Shown: positions 1 to 7,707 of the stretch, piece after piece
Layout: every line of letters starts with the position of its first letter
Position numbering within the stretch: the first letter of the stretch is position 1
NCBI RefSeq assembly: GCF_016862215.1
Contig: NZ_BOMN01000028.1
Coordinates: 1 to 64,000 of the forward strand
Source: Winogradskya humida
GTDB taxonomy: Bacteria; Actinomycetota; Actinomycetes; Mycobacteriales; Micromonosporaceae
Length of the DNA: 64,000 nt
Direction of reading: 5' to 3'
Program-made: the position numbers and the translations under genes
Notes under the pieces: generated by a model
The model's database searches: none
What the model was told of the DNA's origin: nothing
What the model saw: the letters and a program-made list of their open reading frames with translations, nothing else

Positions 1-423
1 GCCGGGCCGGCGCGGGGCGGGGCGGGGCGGGGCAGGGCGAGCAGGGCGGGCCGGGGCAGGGCGGGCCGGGGCAGGGCGGGCCGGGGCGTGGCACACCGGT
101 GCCGTAGTAATCGCCCGGAGCCGAAGCAGCACGCACCGGTGCCGTAACCGCCGCCCCGGAGCCGACCGGTTCAGGCCGACGCCGTTCTTGGTGCGCCGAG
201 CGCCCCGGCCCCGCCGCCGCTTTCTGCGCGAAACCGCGCCAATCAACGCGCGCCGCGCCCGGGCCCGCACCGACAGGATCGCCCGGTCCTGACCCCGCAG
301 CTCGTCCAGCAACGCACCCTGCACCTCGAGCCTCATCACCGAGAACAGCTGCGGGTATCGCTGCCGCCGGGAACCCGACCCGCCGGATCGCCGGGAAACT
401 GCAGCTCGGCACGGGGCGCCCAT
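1..423 (-). CDS. possible partial ORF leaving the left edge
   Basis: A minus-strand frame is open from an ATG at 421-423 to the left edge with no stop. Its first part contains a protein-like stretch (RYPQLFSVMRLEVQGALLDE). The rest becomes Arg-rich, then an Ala-Pro-Arg repeat encoded by the G-rich tract. It reads in the same direction as the helicase gene upstream of it, about 87 bp away. I recognise no family. In DNA this GC-rich a long open frame is weak evidence, so this may be a gene end, a decayed gene or chance. Confidence 0.22.
   Translation of the reverse strand, partial: MGAPCRAAVSRRSGGSGSRRQRYPQLFSVMRLEVQGALLDELRGQDRAILSVRARARRALIGAVSRRKRRRGRGARRTKNGVGLNRSAPGRRLRHRCVLLRLRAITTAPVCHAPARPAPARPAPARPARPAPPRPAPRRPG
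12..88. repeat. G-rich tandem repeat tract
   Basis: A GGGGC pentamer run lies at about 12-33, followed by three perfect copies of a 15-bp unit (GCAGGGCGGGCCGGG) at 41-55, 56-70 and 71-85. The 15-bp unit keeps reading frame, so the tract could encode an Ala-Pro-Arg repeat on the minus strand. It could equally be simple-sequence expansion in a very GC-rich genome. Confidence 0.75.
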
Positions 424-510
424 GACCCCGTTCGCGGACCTCAGCGTGGCCGACCCGACCCTCGTCCACACCAGCAACACCGACTGGACCGCGGACGAAG
501 GCGTGCAGGA

Positions 511-2667
511 TCAGCCGGATACGGCCAGGGCGAGCGGCAGCACCCCCTGGGCGCCGGCTCGGCGGAGGGCTCGGCCGGCTATGGCCATGGTCCAGCCGGA
601 GTCGACCAGGTCGTCCACGAGCAGGACTGGACCGTCCAGGTCGGTGAGGGCTTCGATGATGGTGGGGGGAATGGTGAAGGCGTTGTGGAGGGCCAGGACC
701 CGTTGGGCGCTGTTGCCGCGGGGTTCGTTGTCGCCGATGTGGGTGGAGGTCAGGGTGCCCAGCATCGGGAGTCTGCCCACCGTGGCGATCCGGGCGGCGA
801 TGCTTTCGACGAGCTCGGGGCGGCGGTTGGAGCCGACCGCTACCACTGCTGCGGGGCGTTGCTCCCAGGCGTTGTCGCCGTGGGCCCAGGATTTGAGGAC
901 CTCGACGACCGCGCCGGCCAGCTCGTCCGAGAGGGGGCCGTCGGGGGAATCCGGGGCCACCAGGGGGCGCAGGCGGGAGCCCCAGCCCTGGTCGGAGAGG
1001 CGGCCGACAGCTCGGCCCGGGCGGATCTGGTCAGCGGGACCGATTTTGCCTTTGAGGTCGACGCCGACTGTTGACATGCCGCTGGGCCAAAGCTTTTTCG
1101 GAGCGATGTCGATGCCGGGGTGACCGAGGAAGACGTTGGCCGCAGCGAGCGACTCCGAGGAGACCTCAGCGTCGAAAATGGGCTCCGTGCAGGTGTCGCA
1201 GCGGCCGCAGGGTTTCGCTTCCGGGTCATCGAGGCAGCGGCGGAGGAACTCCATGCGGCAGGTCGACGTCTGCGCGTAATCGATCATGGTCTGCTGCTCG
1301 GCGCTGCGGGCCTCGGCGACGCGGCGCAGGCGGGCCGTGTCGTAGGTCCAGGGCTCGCCTGTCGAGAGCCAGCCGCCACGGGTTCGATGCACCGCCCCGT
1401 CCACGTCGAGGACCTTGAGCATCAGCTCGAGGCGGGCGCGGCGCAGGTCAACGATGGGCTCAAGCGCCGGGGTCGACAGGGGACGGTCCGGCGACAGGGC
1501 GTTCAGCACCGCACGCACCTGCTCCTCGGGCGGGAATGCGAGCGACGCGAAATAGCGCCAGATCGCGGCATCCTCAGCACCGGGCAGAAGCACGACCTCG
1601 GCGTGCTCAACCGCGCGGCCGGCCCGGCCCACCTGCTGGTAATAGGCGATGGGTGAAGGCGGCGCACCGAGGTGCACCACGAACCCCAGGTCTGGTTTGT
1701 CGAACCCCATACCCAGCGCCGATGTCGCGACCAGCGCTTTGATCTTGTTGTCCATCAGGTCATGCTCAGCGGCACGGCGGTCGGCGTCCTCCACCTGGCC
1801 CGTGTAGGAGGCGACCGGGAAGCCGCGGGACCTCAGGAACTCCGCCGTCTCGGTCGCGGCGGCCACCGTCAGCGTGTAGACGATGCCGGAGCCGGGGAGC
1901 CGGTCAAGATGATCCGCCAGCCAGGCCAGCCGATGCGAGGGGTCAGGCAGCTCGAGCACCGCGAGACGCAGCGAGTCTCGGTCGAGCGTGCCACGCAGCA
2001 CCAGAGCGTCGCCGAGCTGATCTGCCACGTCGGCGGTCACCCGGGCGTTGGCGGTCGCGGTCGTGGCAAGCACCGGGGTACGCCCGGGGAGCCCAGCAAG
2101 GAACGTCCGCAGCCGCCGGTAGTCGGGGCGGAAGTCGTGCCCCCAGTCGGAGACGCAGTGCGCCTCGTCAACCACGAGCAGCCCGGTGCCCGCGGCCAGC
2201 CCGGGCAGCACGTTGTCGCGGAAGTCCGGATTGTTGAGCCGCTCGGGGCTGATCAACAGGACGTCGACCGTGCCGTTGCGGATCTCCTCGGTGATCTCGC
2301 TCCACTCGTCGAGGTTGGCAGAGTTGATCGTGCGCGCTCGGATGCCGGCACGCGCGGCCGCCTCGACCTGGTTACGCATGAGCGCCAGAAGCGGCGACAC
2401 GATGACCGTCGGCCCGGCCGGGGGATCACCTGGCTCCGCGGCCATGCCATCGCGGAGCAGAGCCGTCGCGACGAAGTAAACGGCCGATTTGCCCCAGCCC
2501 GTGCGCTGCACACACAGCACCCGCCGACGGTCGATGACGAGCGCCTCGATCGCCCGCCACTGATCCTCACGCAGCACCGCGTGCTCACCGGCCAACCGGC
2601 GCAGAACTTCCTCGGCACACTCCCGGACCGCCGCCCGCTCGGCGTCGCTGACTGCCTCTCGTGTCAT
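511..2667 (-). CDS. RecQ-family ATP-dependent DNA helicase with C-terminal phosphoribosyltransferase-like domain
   Basis: The product of about 718 residues is a superfamily 2 helicase. Walker A is QRTGWGKSAVY near residue 62, the DEAH box is VVDEAHCVSDWGHDFRPDYR near 160, and helicase motif VI is QVGRAGR. A Cys cluster (CRMEFLRRCLDD, CGRCDTC) resembles the RecQ zinc-binding subdomain. The last ~100 residues carry a PRPP-loop-like motif (VLLVDDLVDSGWTM), typical of type I phosphoribosyltransferases and absent from classical RecQ. The start is the ATG at 2667, because residues upstream of it (MRQVGRVGE...) do not resemble a helicase. It presumably unwinds recombination or repair intermediates; what the fused domain does is unknown. 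Confidence 0.93.
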   Translation of the reverse strand: MTREAVSDAERAAVRECAEEVLRRLAGEHAVLREDQWRAIEALVIDRRRVLCVQRTGWGKSAVYFVATALLRDGMAAEPGDPPAGPTVIVSPLLALMRNQVEAAARAGIRARTINSANLDEWSEITEEIRNGTVDVLLISPERLNNPDFRDNVLPGLAAGTGLLVVDEAHCVSDWGHDFRPDYRRLRTFLAGLPGRTPVLATTATANARVTADVADQLGDALVLRGTLDRDSLRLAVLELPDPSHRLAWLADHLDRLPGSGIVYTLTVAAATETAEFLRSRGFPVASYTGQVEDADRRAAEHDLMDNKIKALVATSALGMGFDKPDLGFVVHLGAPPSPIAYYQQVGRAGRAVEHAEVVLLPGAEDAAIWRYFASLAFPPEEQVRAVLNALSPDRPLSTPALEPIVDLRRARLELMLKVLDVDGAVHRTRGGWLSTGEPWTYDTARLRRVAEARSAEQQTMIDYAQTSTCRMEFLRRCLDDPEAKPCGRCDTCTEPIFDAEVSSESLAAANVFLGHPGIDIAPKKLWPSGMSTVGVDLKGKIGPADQIRPGRAVGRLSDQGWGSRLRPLVAPDSPDGPLSDELAGAVVEVLKSWAHGDNAWEQRPAAVVAVGSNRRPELVESIAARIATVGRLPMLGTLTSTHIGDNEPRGNSAQRVLALHNAFTIPPTIIEALTDLDGPVLLVDDLVDSGWTMAIAGRALRRAGAQGVLPLALAVSG

Positions 2668-2711
2668 CTCCACGACCGCATGTCTACCAGCCCCGTCTGA
2701 CAGGAAAAGAG

Positions 2712-2753
2712 TTATCCACAGTTGGGCTCGGGCCTTTCGGCGAGTTATCCACA
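2712..2753. promoter_or_regulatory. two perfect consensus DnaA-box 9-mers
   Basis: TTATCCACA occurs at 2712-2720 and 2745-2753 in the same orientation, 33 bp apart, each inside the longer shared word GAGTTATCCACAG. They lie 45-86 bp upstream of the helicase start, where its promoter should be. The 9-mer is the established high-affinity DnaA box. Two boxes alone do not make an origin, so DnaA-linked regulation of the helicase gene is the simpler inference. Confidence 0.5.
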
Positions 2754-2805
2754 GGCGGCAAGGTTGGCCTTGATGGGTCTTGTCGTCGGTGGCAGCGTGG
2801 ACGCC

Positions 2806-2913
2806 ATGAGGAAGTCGAACGCAAAGAAACTGCAGATCAAGCCCAACACCACGTTCTGGCTCACCGACCCGGCCCACCTGCCGCAACTCACCCCGGGTGA
2901 CGACACCAGCTGA
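2806..2913 (+). CDS. 35-residue peptide with RiPP-leader-like sequence
   Basis: The ATG at 2806 opens a short frame ending TGA at 2911-2913. The peptide begins MRKSNAKKLQIKPNTTFWLT and ends LTPGDDTS. The pattern K-L-x-I-K ... L-T-D-x-x-x-L resembles leader regions of some lanthipeptide precursors (KLxLxKET..LTDEqL). Nearly all third codon positions are G or C, as in real genes here. No Cys is present and no modifying enzyme is adjacent. The Shine-Dalgarno sequence is weak (GGA about 6 nt before ATG). It could be an orphan leader, a small regulatory peptide or chance. Confidence 0.42.
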   Translation: MRKSNAKKLQIKPNTTFWLTDPAHLPQLTPGDDTS

Positions 2914-2961
2914 CAGCCTGGCGGCGCCACCGGCCGCGAGCGGGGTGCTGCCGGCCGTCGG

Positions 2962-4503
2962 TCAACACTGTGATTCGGCATCAACCGACCAGGGGAGGGA
3001 CGCCTCACCGGGGGCGGCGCCGTCGGAGAAACCAGTAGGGGCAGCACAGGCGGAGAGACCAGTGGTCTCACCACCGCCGGAGCGAACGGTGGGGGCAGCA
3101 CCGCCAGAGCGATCGGCCGGGGCAGCAGCGTCGGAGCGAACGGTGGGAGTAGCACCGTCGACGAGAACGGCCGGGACGGCACCACCCGGGAGACAGGCCG
3201 GGGCAGCACCGTCGGGGAGACCGGCCGGGACGGCAGCGTCGGGGAGACCGGCCGGGACGGCAGCGGCGTGGAGGCGGGTCAGGAAGAGCGGCGTCAGCAG
3301 GATCAGGGCGCCGGCGGCACCGATGGCGGGGCGCAGGCCGATGTGGGTGGCGAGAACGCCCCACAACGCGGTCAGGGCGGCGATGGTCGCCTTGCTCGTG
3401 ACGGACCAGGCCGAGAGGGTGCGGGCGACGTGGCTCATCGCGGTTTGCTCGAGGCGGTGGGCAGCGAAGACGGGGTTGAAGATCCCCATACAGGTGATGA
3501 GGCCGAACTCGATGAGCATGACGTAGAAGAGGCCGGCGAATCCGGCGGGGACGAAGGCCAGGAGGGGCGGCCAGCAGATTCGCAGTGTGCCGATGACCCG
3601 CATCACCCTGTGCGCGCCGAAGCGGGCGGTCAGGGGCCGGGACAGGTGGGAGCCGAGCAGACCGCCGAGGCAGGGCACACCGAAGGCCAGGCCGTATTGC
3701 CAGGGGGCCAGGCCGAGATCGCGGAGCAGGAGTACGGCGAGCAGCGGGGCGGTGGCCATGATGAGGCCGTTGACGAGGGTGGTGTTGAGGAAAAGCGGGC
3801 ACAGGTGGGGGTGGGTGAGGATGTGACGCCAGCCCTCGAAGGTGGCTCCGGGACCCCGGCGGGCCGCTGGGCGCGGTGTAAGGGCCGGTTCGGGTTTGGC
3901 GATCGCGCGGATTGCGAAGGCTGAGAGTACGTAGCTGGTGGCGTCTGCGACGACGGTGGTCAGCGGGCCGAAGAGGCCGATCGCGGCACCGCCGGTGGGT
4001 GGGCCGAGAGCTGTGGCCGTCCAGGCCGTGGACTCGAAGCGGCCGCTTGCCCGGAGGAGGTCTTCGGGTCGGACCAGCGCCTTCAGACAGGCACCTGCGG
4101 CTGCGGTGAAAGTGATGTCCGCGGCTGCTACGACGATCGAGACGAGGACGAGATGGGTGAAGGTCAGCGCACCGAGGGCGTAGGCGGCGGGGAGTGACAG
4201 CAGGACCGCGGCTCGGAGTAGGTCCATGGTCACCATGACCGGGCGTTTGCGGCGGAATTCCATCCAGGGGCCGAGCGGTACTGCGATCAGGGCGCCTACG
4301 GCCAGACCGGCGGCGGAGAGGAGGGAGACCTGGGAGACGTCACTGTTCAGGACGAGGATGGCGATCAGCGGGAAGGCGTCCAGAGCCAGCCAGGTGCCAG
4401 CGGTGCTCGCGGCGAACGCTGTCCACAGCCAGCCGAAATCACGGCCCACATCCGCCCCCGAGGTTGCCGGGCCGCCAGCAAGGACGTGCGGCCGTTGATG
4501 CAT
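2962..4503 (-). CDS. MFS transporter with repetitive C-terminal tail
   Basis: The 513-residue product has about 12 hydrophobic segments over residues 20-410, with the MFS loop signature GPWMEFRRKRPVMV between TM2 and TM3. It resembles the MFS_3 drug or siderophore exporter subgroup; the substrate is unknown. Residues from about 413 to the end form a degenerate 9-residue repeat (AAVPAGLPD, GAAPACLPG, GATPTVRSD), unusual for MFS proteins and probably cytoplasmic. The ATG at 4503 gives a plausible N-terminus (MHQRPHVLAGG) before TM1. It stands alone, with a tandem-repeat spacer on its 5' side. Confidence 0.88.
   Translation of the reverse strand: MHQRPHVLAGGPATSGADVGRDFGWLWTAFAASTAGTWLALDAFPLIAILVLNSDVSQVSLLSAAGLAVGALIAVPLGPWMEFRRKRPVMVTMDLLRAAVLLSLPAAYALGALTFTHLVLVSIVVAAADITFTAAAGACLKALVRPEDLLRASGRFESTAWTATALGPPTGGAAIGLFGPLTTVVADATSYVLSAFAIRAIAKPEPALTPRPAARRGPGATFEGWRHILTHPHLCPLFLNTTLVNGLIMATAPLLAVLLLRDLGLAPWQYGLAFGVPCLGGLLGSHLSRPLTARFGAHRVMRVIGTLRICWPPLLAFVPAGFAGLFYVMLIEFGLITCMGIFNPVFAAHRLEQTAMSHVARTLSAWSVTSKATIAALTALWGVLATHIGLRPAIGAAGALILLTPLFLTRLHAAAVPAGLPDAAVPAGLPDGAAPACLPGGAVPAVLVDGATPTVRSDAAAPADRSGGAAPTVRSGGGETTGLSACAAPTGFSDGAAPGEASLPWSVDAESQC
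2990..3268. repeat. degenerate 27-bp coding repeats in MFS tail
   Basis: About ten degenerate copies of a 27-bp unit encode the 9-residue Ala/Pro/Gly repeat at the transporter C-terminus. The copies nearest the membrane domain (around 3215-3265) are almost identical to each other, and divergence increases towards the stop codon. Confidence 0.7.
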
Positions 4504-4602
4504 CCAACCGCTGCGGGGATGTTCGGATCAAACAACGCCGGCGCCGGGGTGGTACAACCCCGGGTTGTACATCGCTGCCGGGGCCGGCCGCCAGTGACCG
4601 CA

Positions 4603-4860
4603 CCGCCGAGAGACCGCGGCCGACTACCGCACGGCCCGGAGACAGCGGGCTGTACCGCCGAGAGACCGCATCCGACGACCGCACCGCCCGGAGACAGCGG
4701 GCCGCACCGCCGAGAGACCGTCCGACAACAGCACCGCCCGGAGACAGCGGGCCGCACCGCTCGGAAGCAGCGGCCGACAACAGCACCGCCCGGAAGCAGC
4801 GGGCCGCACCACCGAGAGACCGCAGCTAAAGACCCCTCCGCCCGAAGGTCAGCGGCCAGA
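4603..4860. repeat. tandem array of a 50-52 bp unit
   Basis: Copies begin at 4603, 4655, 4707, 4757 and 4809 with lengths 52, 52, 50 and 52 bp plus a partial fifth. Each starts CCGCCGAGAGACCG or a variant and contains CGCCCGGAGACAGCGGG. The region between the MFS start (4503) and the SDR stop (4939) holds no convincing gene; short frames here are repeat-encoded. There are no unique spacers, so it is not CRISPR. The array could be transcribed or could simply be unstable sequence. Confidence 0.8.
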
Positions 4861-4957
4861 GACCCAGCCGCACCCAGAGGTCAGCGGCCAAGAGCCTGCA
4901 GCCCCGGGGCAGCGGCCGTAGATCCTGCCGCCCGGAGGTCAGCGGCCGAGGACTGTG
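4838..4957. repeat. second degenerate array, about 30-bp unit
   Basis: Four degenerate copies of a roughly 30-bp unit built around CCCGGAGGTCAGCGGCC follow the 50-52 bp array directly. The last copy supplies the stop codon of the SDR gene (TCA on the plus strand at 4939-4941), so repeat expansion has reached the 3' end of that gene. Confidence 0.6.
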
Positions 4958-5664
4958 CCGCCGTTGACGTTGATGATTTGGCCGGTGACGAAGGTGCCGC
5001 CGGGGCCGGCGAGCCAGCGGACGGCTTCGGCGATGTCGGTGGGTTGGCCTGCTTTTTTGAGGAGGCTGGCGTTGACCCGGGATTCGTAGCCGGCTTCGGT
5101 CATGCGGCCGTTGAAGAATTCGCTGTCGGTGATGAAGCCGGGGGCGATGACGTTGGCGGTGATGCCTTCGGGGCCGAGTTGGGTGGCCAGGTCGAAGGCC
5201 CAGCCGTGGAGGGCTGCTTTGGCTGCGGAGTAGGGGCCTCCGCCGCCGCGTTGGGCGGCGATCGAGCTGACCAGGATGATGCGGGCTCCGGGGCGGCGGA
5301 GTTTGGGGCGTAGGGACTCGGTGAGGAGGACGGCGCTGGTGACGTTGGAGTCGAAGACCGCTCGCCAGCGGTTGGCGAGGTCGGTGAGGGTGGCGTCGTC
5401 GCCGGAGATGTAGGCGCCGGCGTTGTTGAAGAGGACGTCGACTTCGCGGTCGCCTACGGCGGCGGTGACTGCGGGGACCTGGGATGGGTCCGTGCAGTCG
5501 GCTGTGACGGCGGTGGCCTGGGGGCCGATCCATTTGACGGCGTCGGCAAGGACTGTGGGGCGGCGGCCGACGATGATGACGTCGTAGCCTTCACCTGCCA
5601 GCATGCCTGCCGTTGCCCGGCCGATTCCTGTTCCGCCCCCGCTGATCACTGCAAGCCTCGCCAT
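4939..5664 (-). CDS. short-chain dehydrogenase/reductase (SDR)
   Basis: The 241-residue classical SDR has the cofactor motif GGGTGIG at residues 9-15, a basic GRRP after beta-2 suggesting NADP(H), the NNAG motif (LFNNAGAY), catalytic Ser in VSSIAAQRGG and the YSAAK active-site motif. Length is typical. The substrate cannot be read from sequence. It is divergent from the potassium channel gene with only 32 bp between starts, so both promoters must overlap there. Confidence 0.92.
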   Translation of the reverse strand: MARLAVISGGGTGIGRATAGMLAGEGYDVIIVGRRPTVLADAVKWIGPQATAVTADCTDPSQVPAVTAAVGDREVDVLFNNAGAYISGDDATLTDLANRWRAVFDSNVTSAVLLTESLRPKLRRPGARIILVSSIAAQRGGGGPYSAAKAALHGWAFDLATQLGPEGITANVIAPGFITDSEFFNGRMTEAGYESRVNASLLKKAGQPTDIAEAVRWLAGPGGTFVTGQIINVNGGTVLGR

Positions 5665-5696
5665 GGCGCAAACTCTAAAGGACGAAGGGGGTAGGG

Positions 5697-7037
5697 GTGC
5701 GCGGTCGTTCGCCTTGGCAGTATCCGGCGCGGATCGTGCCGCTTGCGTTCCTCGGGGCGATTGCTGTCGGGACCGGGCTGATGATGTTGCCTGCGGCTCG
5801 GGCTGAGCCTGGTCATGCGCCGTTTGTGACCGCGTTGTTCACCGCTACGAGTGCTGTTTGTGTGACCGGGCTGTCGGTGGTTGACACGCCGACGTACTGG
5901 TCCGGGTTCGGGCTGGTGCTGCTGACGGTGCTGTCGCAGATCGGCGGGTTCGGGATTGTGGCGCTGGCGACGCTGCTGAGTCTGCTCGTGTCGCGGCGGC
6001 TGGGGTTGCGGAGCCGGTTGCTGGCGCAGGCGGAGAGCACGGGTCTGCTCGGCGGGAACATCGGGCGGGTGCTGATCCGGATCGCGTTGGTGATGTTCGT
6101 TTCCGAGGCGGCGATCAGCGTTGTTCTGACGTTGCGGTTCTGGCTGGCGTACGACTATCCGTTCGGGCGTGCCGTCTGGGAGGCGGTTTTTCACGCGGTG
6201 CAGGCGTTCAACAATGCGGGGTTCGCTCTGTACCCGGACAGTCTGGTGCGGTTCGTGGGCGACTGGTGGATCTGCGTACCGCTGGCGTTGGGGGTGCTCG
6301 GGGGTTCGATCGGTTTTCCCGTGCTCTTCGAGCTGGCGCGCGAGTGGCGTAAGCCCGGTGGCTGGTCGACGCATACCCGGCTGACCGTGTGGGGGACGCT
6401 GCTGCTCAGCGTGTTCGGGTTTCTGGTCTTCCTGTCGTTCGAGTGGAGCAATCCTGGCACCCTCGGGTCGCTGGGCACCTCGAGCAAGGTGCTGGCCGCG
6501 TTCACGCAGGATGTGATGACCCGGTCGGGTGGGTTCAACAGCATCAACCTCGGCGAGATGAACACCGAGACGATCGCTGTCACGAACGGGTTGATGTTCA
6601 TCGGCGGGGGCAGCGCCAGCACCGCCGGTGGCATCAAGATGACGACGTTCCTGCTGCTCGCGTTTGTGATCTGGGCGGAGATCCGCGGGGAGCCCGATGT
6701 GGTCATCAAGAAGCGCCGCATCGCGGAGGAGACGCAGCGGCAGGCGCTGACGGTGGCGCTGCTGGGGGTCGCGCTCGTGGCGTCCGGGACACTGGCGTTG
6801 ATCGCGTTCACGGACAATGTGCCGTTCGACCGGGCGTTGTTCGAGGTGACCTCGGCGTTCGCGACGGTGGGGCTGAGCACCGGGATCACCCCGTCCCTGC
6901 CGCCTTCGGCCCAGGTCGTGCTTGTGATTCTGATGTACGTCGGCCGGGTGGGCACGATCGCGGTCGGGACCGCCATCGCGTTGAACACCCGGCGCCGGTT
7001 GTACCGCTACCCGGAGGAGAGGCCCCTAGTTGGCTGA
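5697..7037 (+). CDS. ktrB: potassium uptake channel subunit, KtrB/TrkH family
   Basis: The 446-residue membrane protein has the four-fold selectivity-filter repeats of the Trk/Ktr/HKT superfamily: TSAVCVTGLSVVDT, FNNAGFAL, TRSGGFNSI and FATVGLSTG, each with the central Gly. These line a K+ (or Na+-coupled K+) pore in the cytoplasmic membrane. The GTG start at 5697 follows a GAAGGGGG ribosome site. The stop overlaps the start of the regulatory subunit by 8 bp, so the two are translationally coupled. Confidence 0.93.
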   Translation: MRGRSPWQYPARIVPLAFLGAIAVGTGLMMLPAARAEPGHAPFVTALFTATSAVCVTGLSVVDTPTYWSGFGLVLLTVLSQIGGFGIVALATLLSLLVSRRLGLRSRLLAQAESTGLLGGNIGRVLIRIALVMFVSEAAISVVLTLRFWLAYDYPFGRAVWEAVFHAVQAFNNAGFALYPDSLVRFVGDWWICVPLALGVLGGSIGFPVLFELAREWRKPGGWSTHTRLTVWGTLLLSVFGFLVFLSFEWSNPGTLGSLGTSSKVLAAFTQDVMTRSGGFNSINLGEMNTETIAVTNGLMFIGGGSASTAGGIKMTTFLLLAFVIWAEIRGEPDVVIKKRRIAEETQRQALTVALLGVALVASGTLALIAFTDNVPFDRALFEVTSAFATVGLSTGITPSLPPSAQVVLVILMYVGRVGTIAVGTAIALNTRRRLYRYPEERPLVG

Positions 7038-7707
7038 CAAGACGGAGAACCAGACACCTGACAACGTGGTGGTCGTGGGGCTGGGCCGCTTCGGCGGGTC
7101 GGTTGCGGAGTCGCTGGTGAACCTCGGGCATGAGGTGCTCGGCATCGACTCGGATCCGCGGATCGTGCAGGACTGGTCCGATCGGCTCACGCATGTCGTC
7201 GAGGCCGATGCCACGGACACGGACGCGTTGCGTCAGCTCGGTGTGCAGGAGTTCTCGCGGGCGGTGGTCGGGATCGGCACCAACTTGGAGACCAGTGTGC
7301 TGACCGTGCTGACCCTGAGCGAGGTCGGGGTGGGCGAGATCTGGGCGAAGGCGACCAGCGTGAAGCACGGCCAGATTCTTTCCCGGGTGGGGGCACGACA
7401 TGTCGTCTATCCCGAGACGGAGATGGGCGCGCGGGTCGCGCACCTGATCACCGGGCGGATGCTGGACTACATCGAGTTCGATGACGGCTTCGCGATCGCC
7501 AAGGTGCGGGCGCCGCAGGAGGCGCTCGGCAGGTCACTGACCGAGATCGGCCTGCGCAGCAAGTGGGGGGTGACGGTGGTCGGGATCAAGATGCCGGGGC
7601 AGGAATTCACGTACGCCCGCCCGGAGACCGTCGTCCCCGATGGCTGCCTGCTGATCGTGGCCGGCGACACGTCCAAAGTGGAGAAGTTCGCCGGGGTAAC
7701 TAAATAG
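7030..7707 (+). CDS. ktrA: potassium channel regulatory subunit, KtrA/TrkA family (RCK domain)
   Basis: The 225-residue cytoplasmic protein has an N-terminal Rossmann RCK/TrkA-N domain with GLGRFGGSVAESL and an acidic residue (GIDSD) at the end of beta-2 for nucleotide ribose, then a TrkA-C domain from about residue 140. KtrA rings gate KtrB in response to ATP/ADP or c-di-AMP in known systems; which ligand applies here is not visible. The TTG start at 7030 overlaps ktrB. The stop overlaps the convergent kinase stop by 8 bp. Confidence 0.93.
   Translation: MADKTENQTPDNVVVVGLGRFGGSVAESLVNLGHEVLGIDSDPRIVQDWSDRLTHVVEADATDTDALRQLGVQEFSRAVVGIGTNLETSVLTVLTLSEVGVGEIWAKATSVKHGQILSRVGARHVVYPETEMGARVAHLITGRMLDYIEFDDGFAIAKVRAPQEALGRSLTEIGLRSKWGVTVVGIKMPGQEFTYARPETVVPDGCLLIVAGDTSKVEKFAGVTK

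Noticed and set aside
422..1123. Plus-strand frame overlapping the helicase 3' end
   Set aside because: Ser/Arg/Pro-rich antisense translation of the phosphoribosyltransferase-like region.
2668..2805. Replication origin
   Set aside because: Only two DnaA boxes, no AT-rich unwinding element, and no dnaA or dnaN nearby.
4603..4860. CRISPR array
   Set aside because: Units are degenerate tandem copies with no unique spacers, and no cas gene is near.
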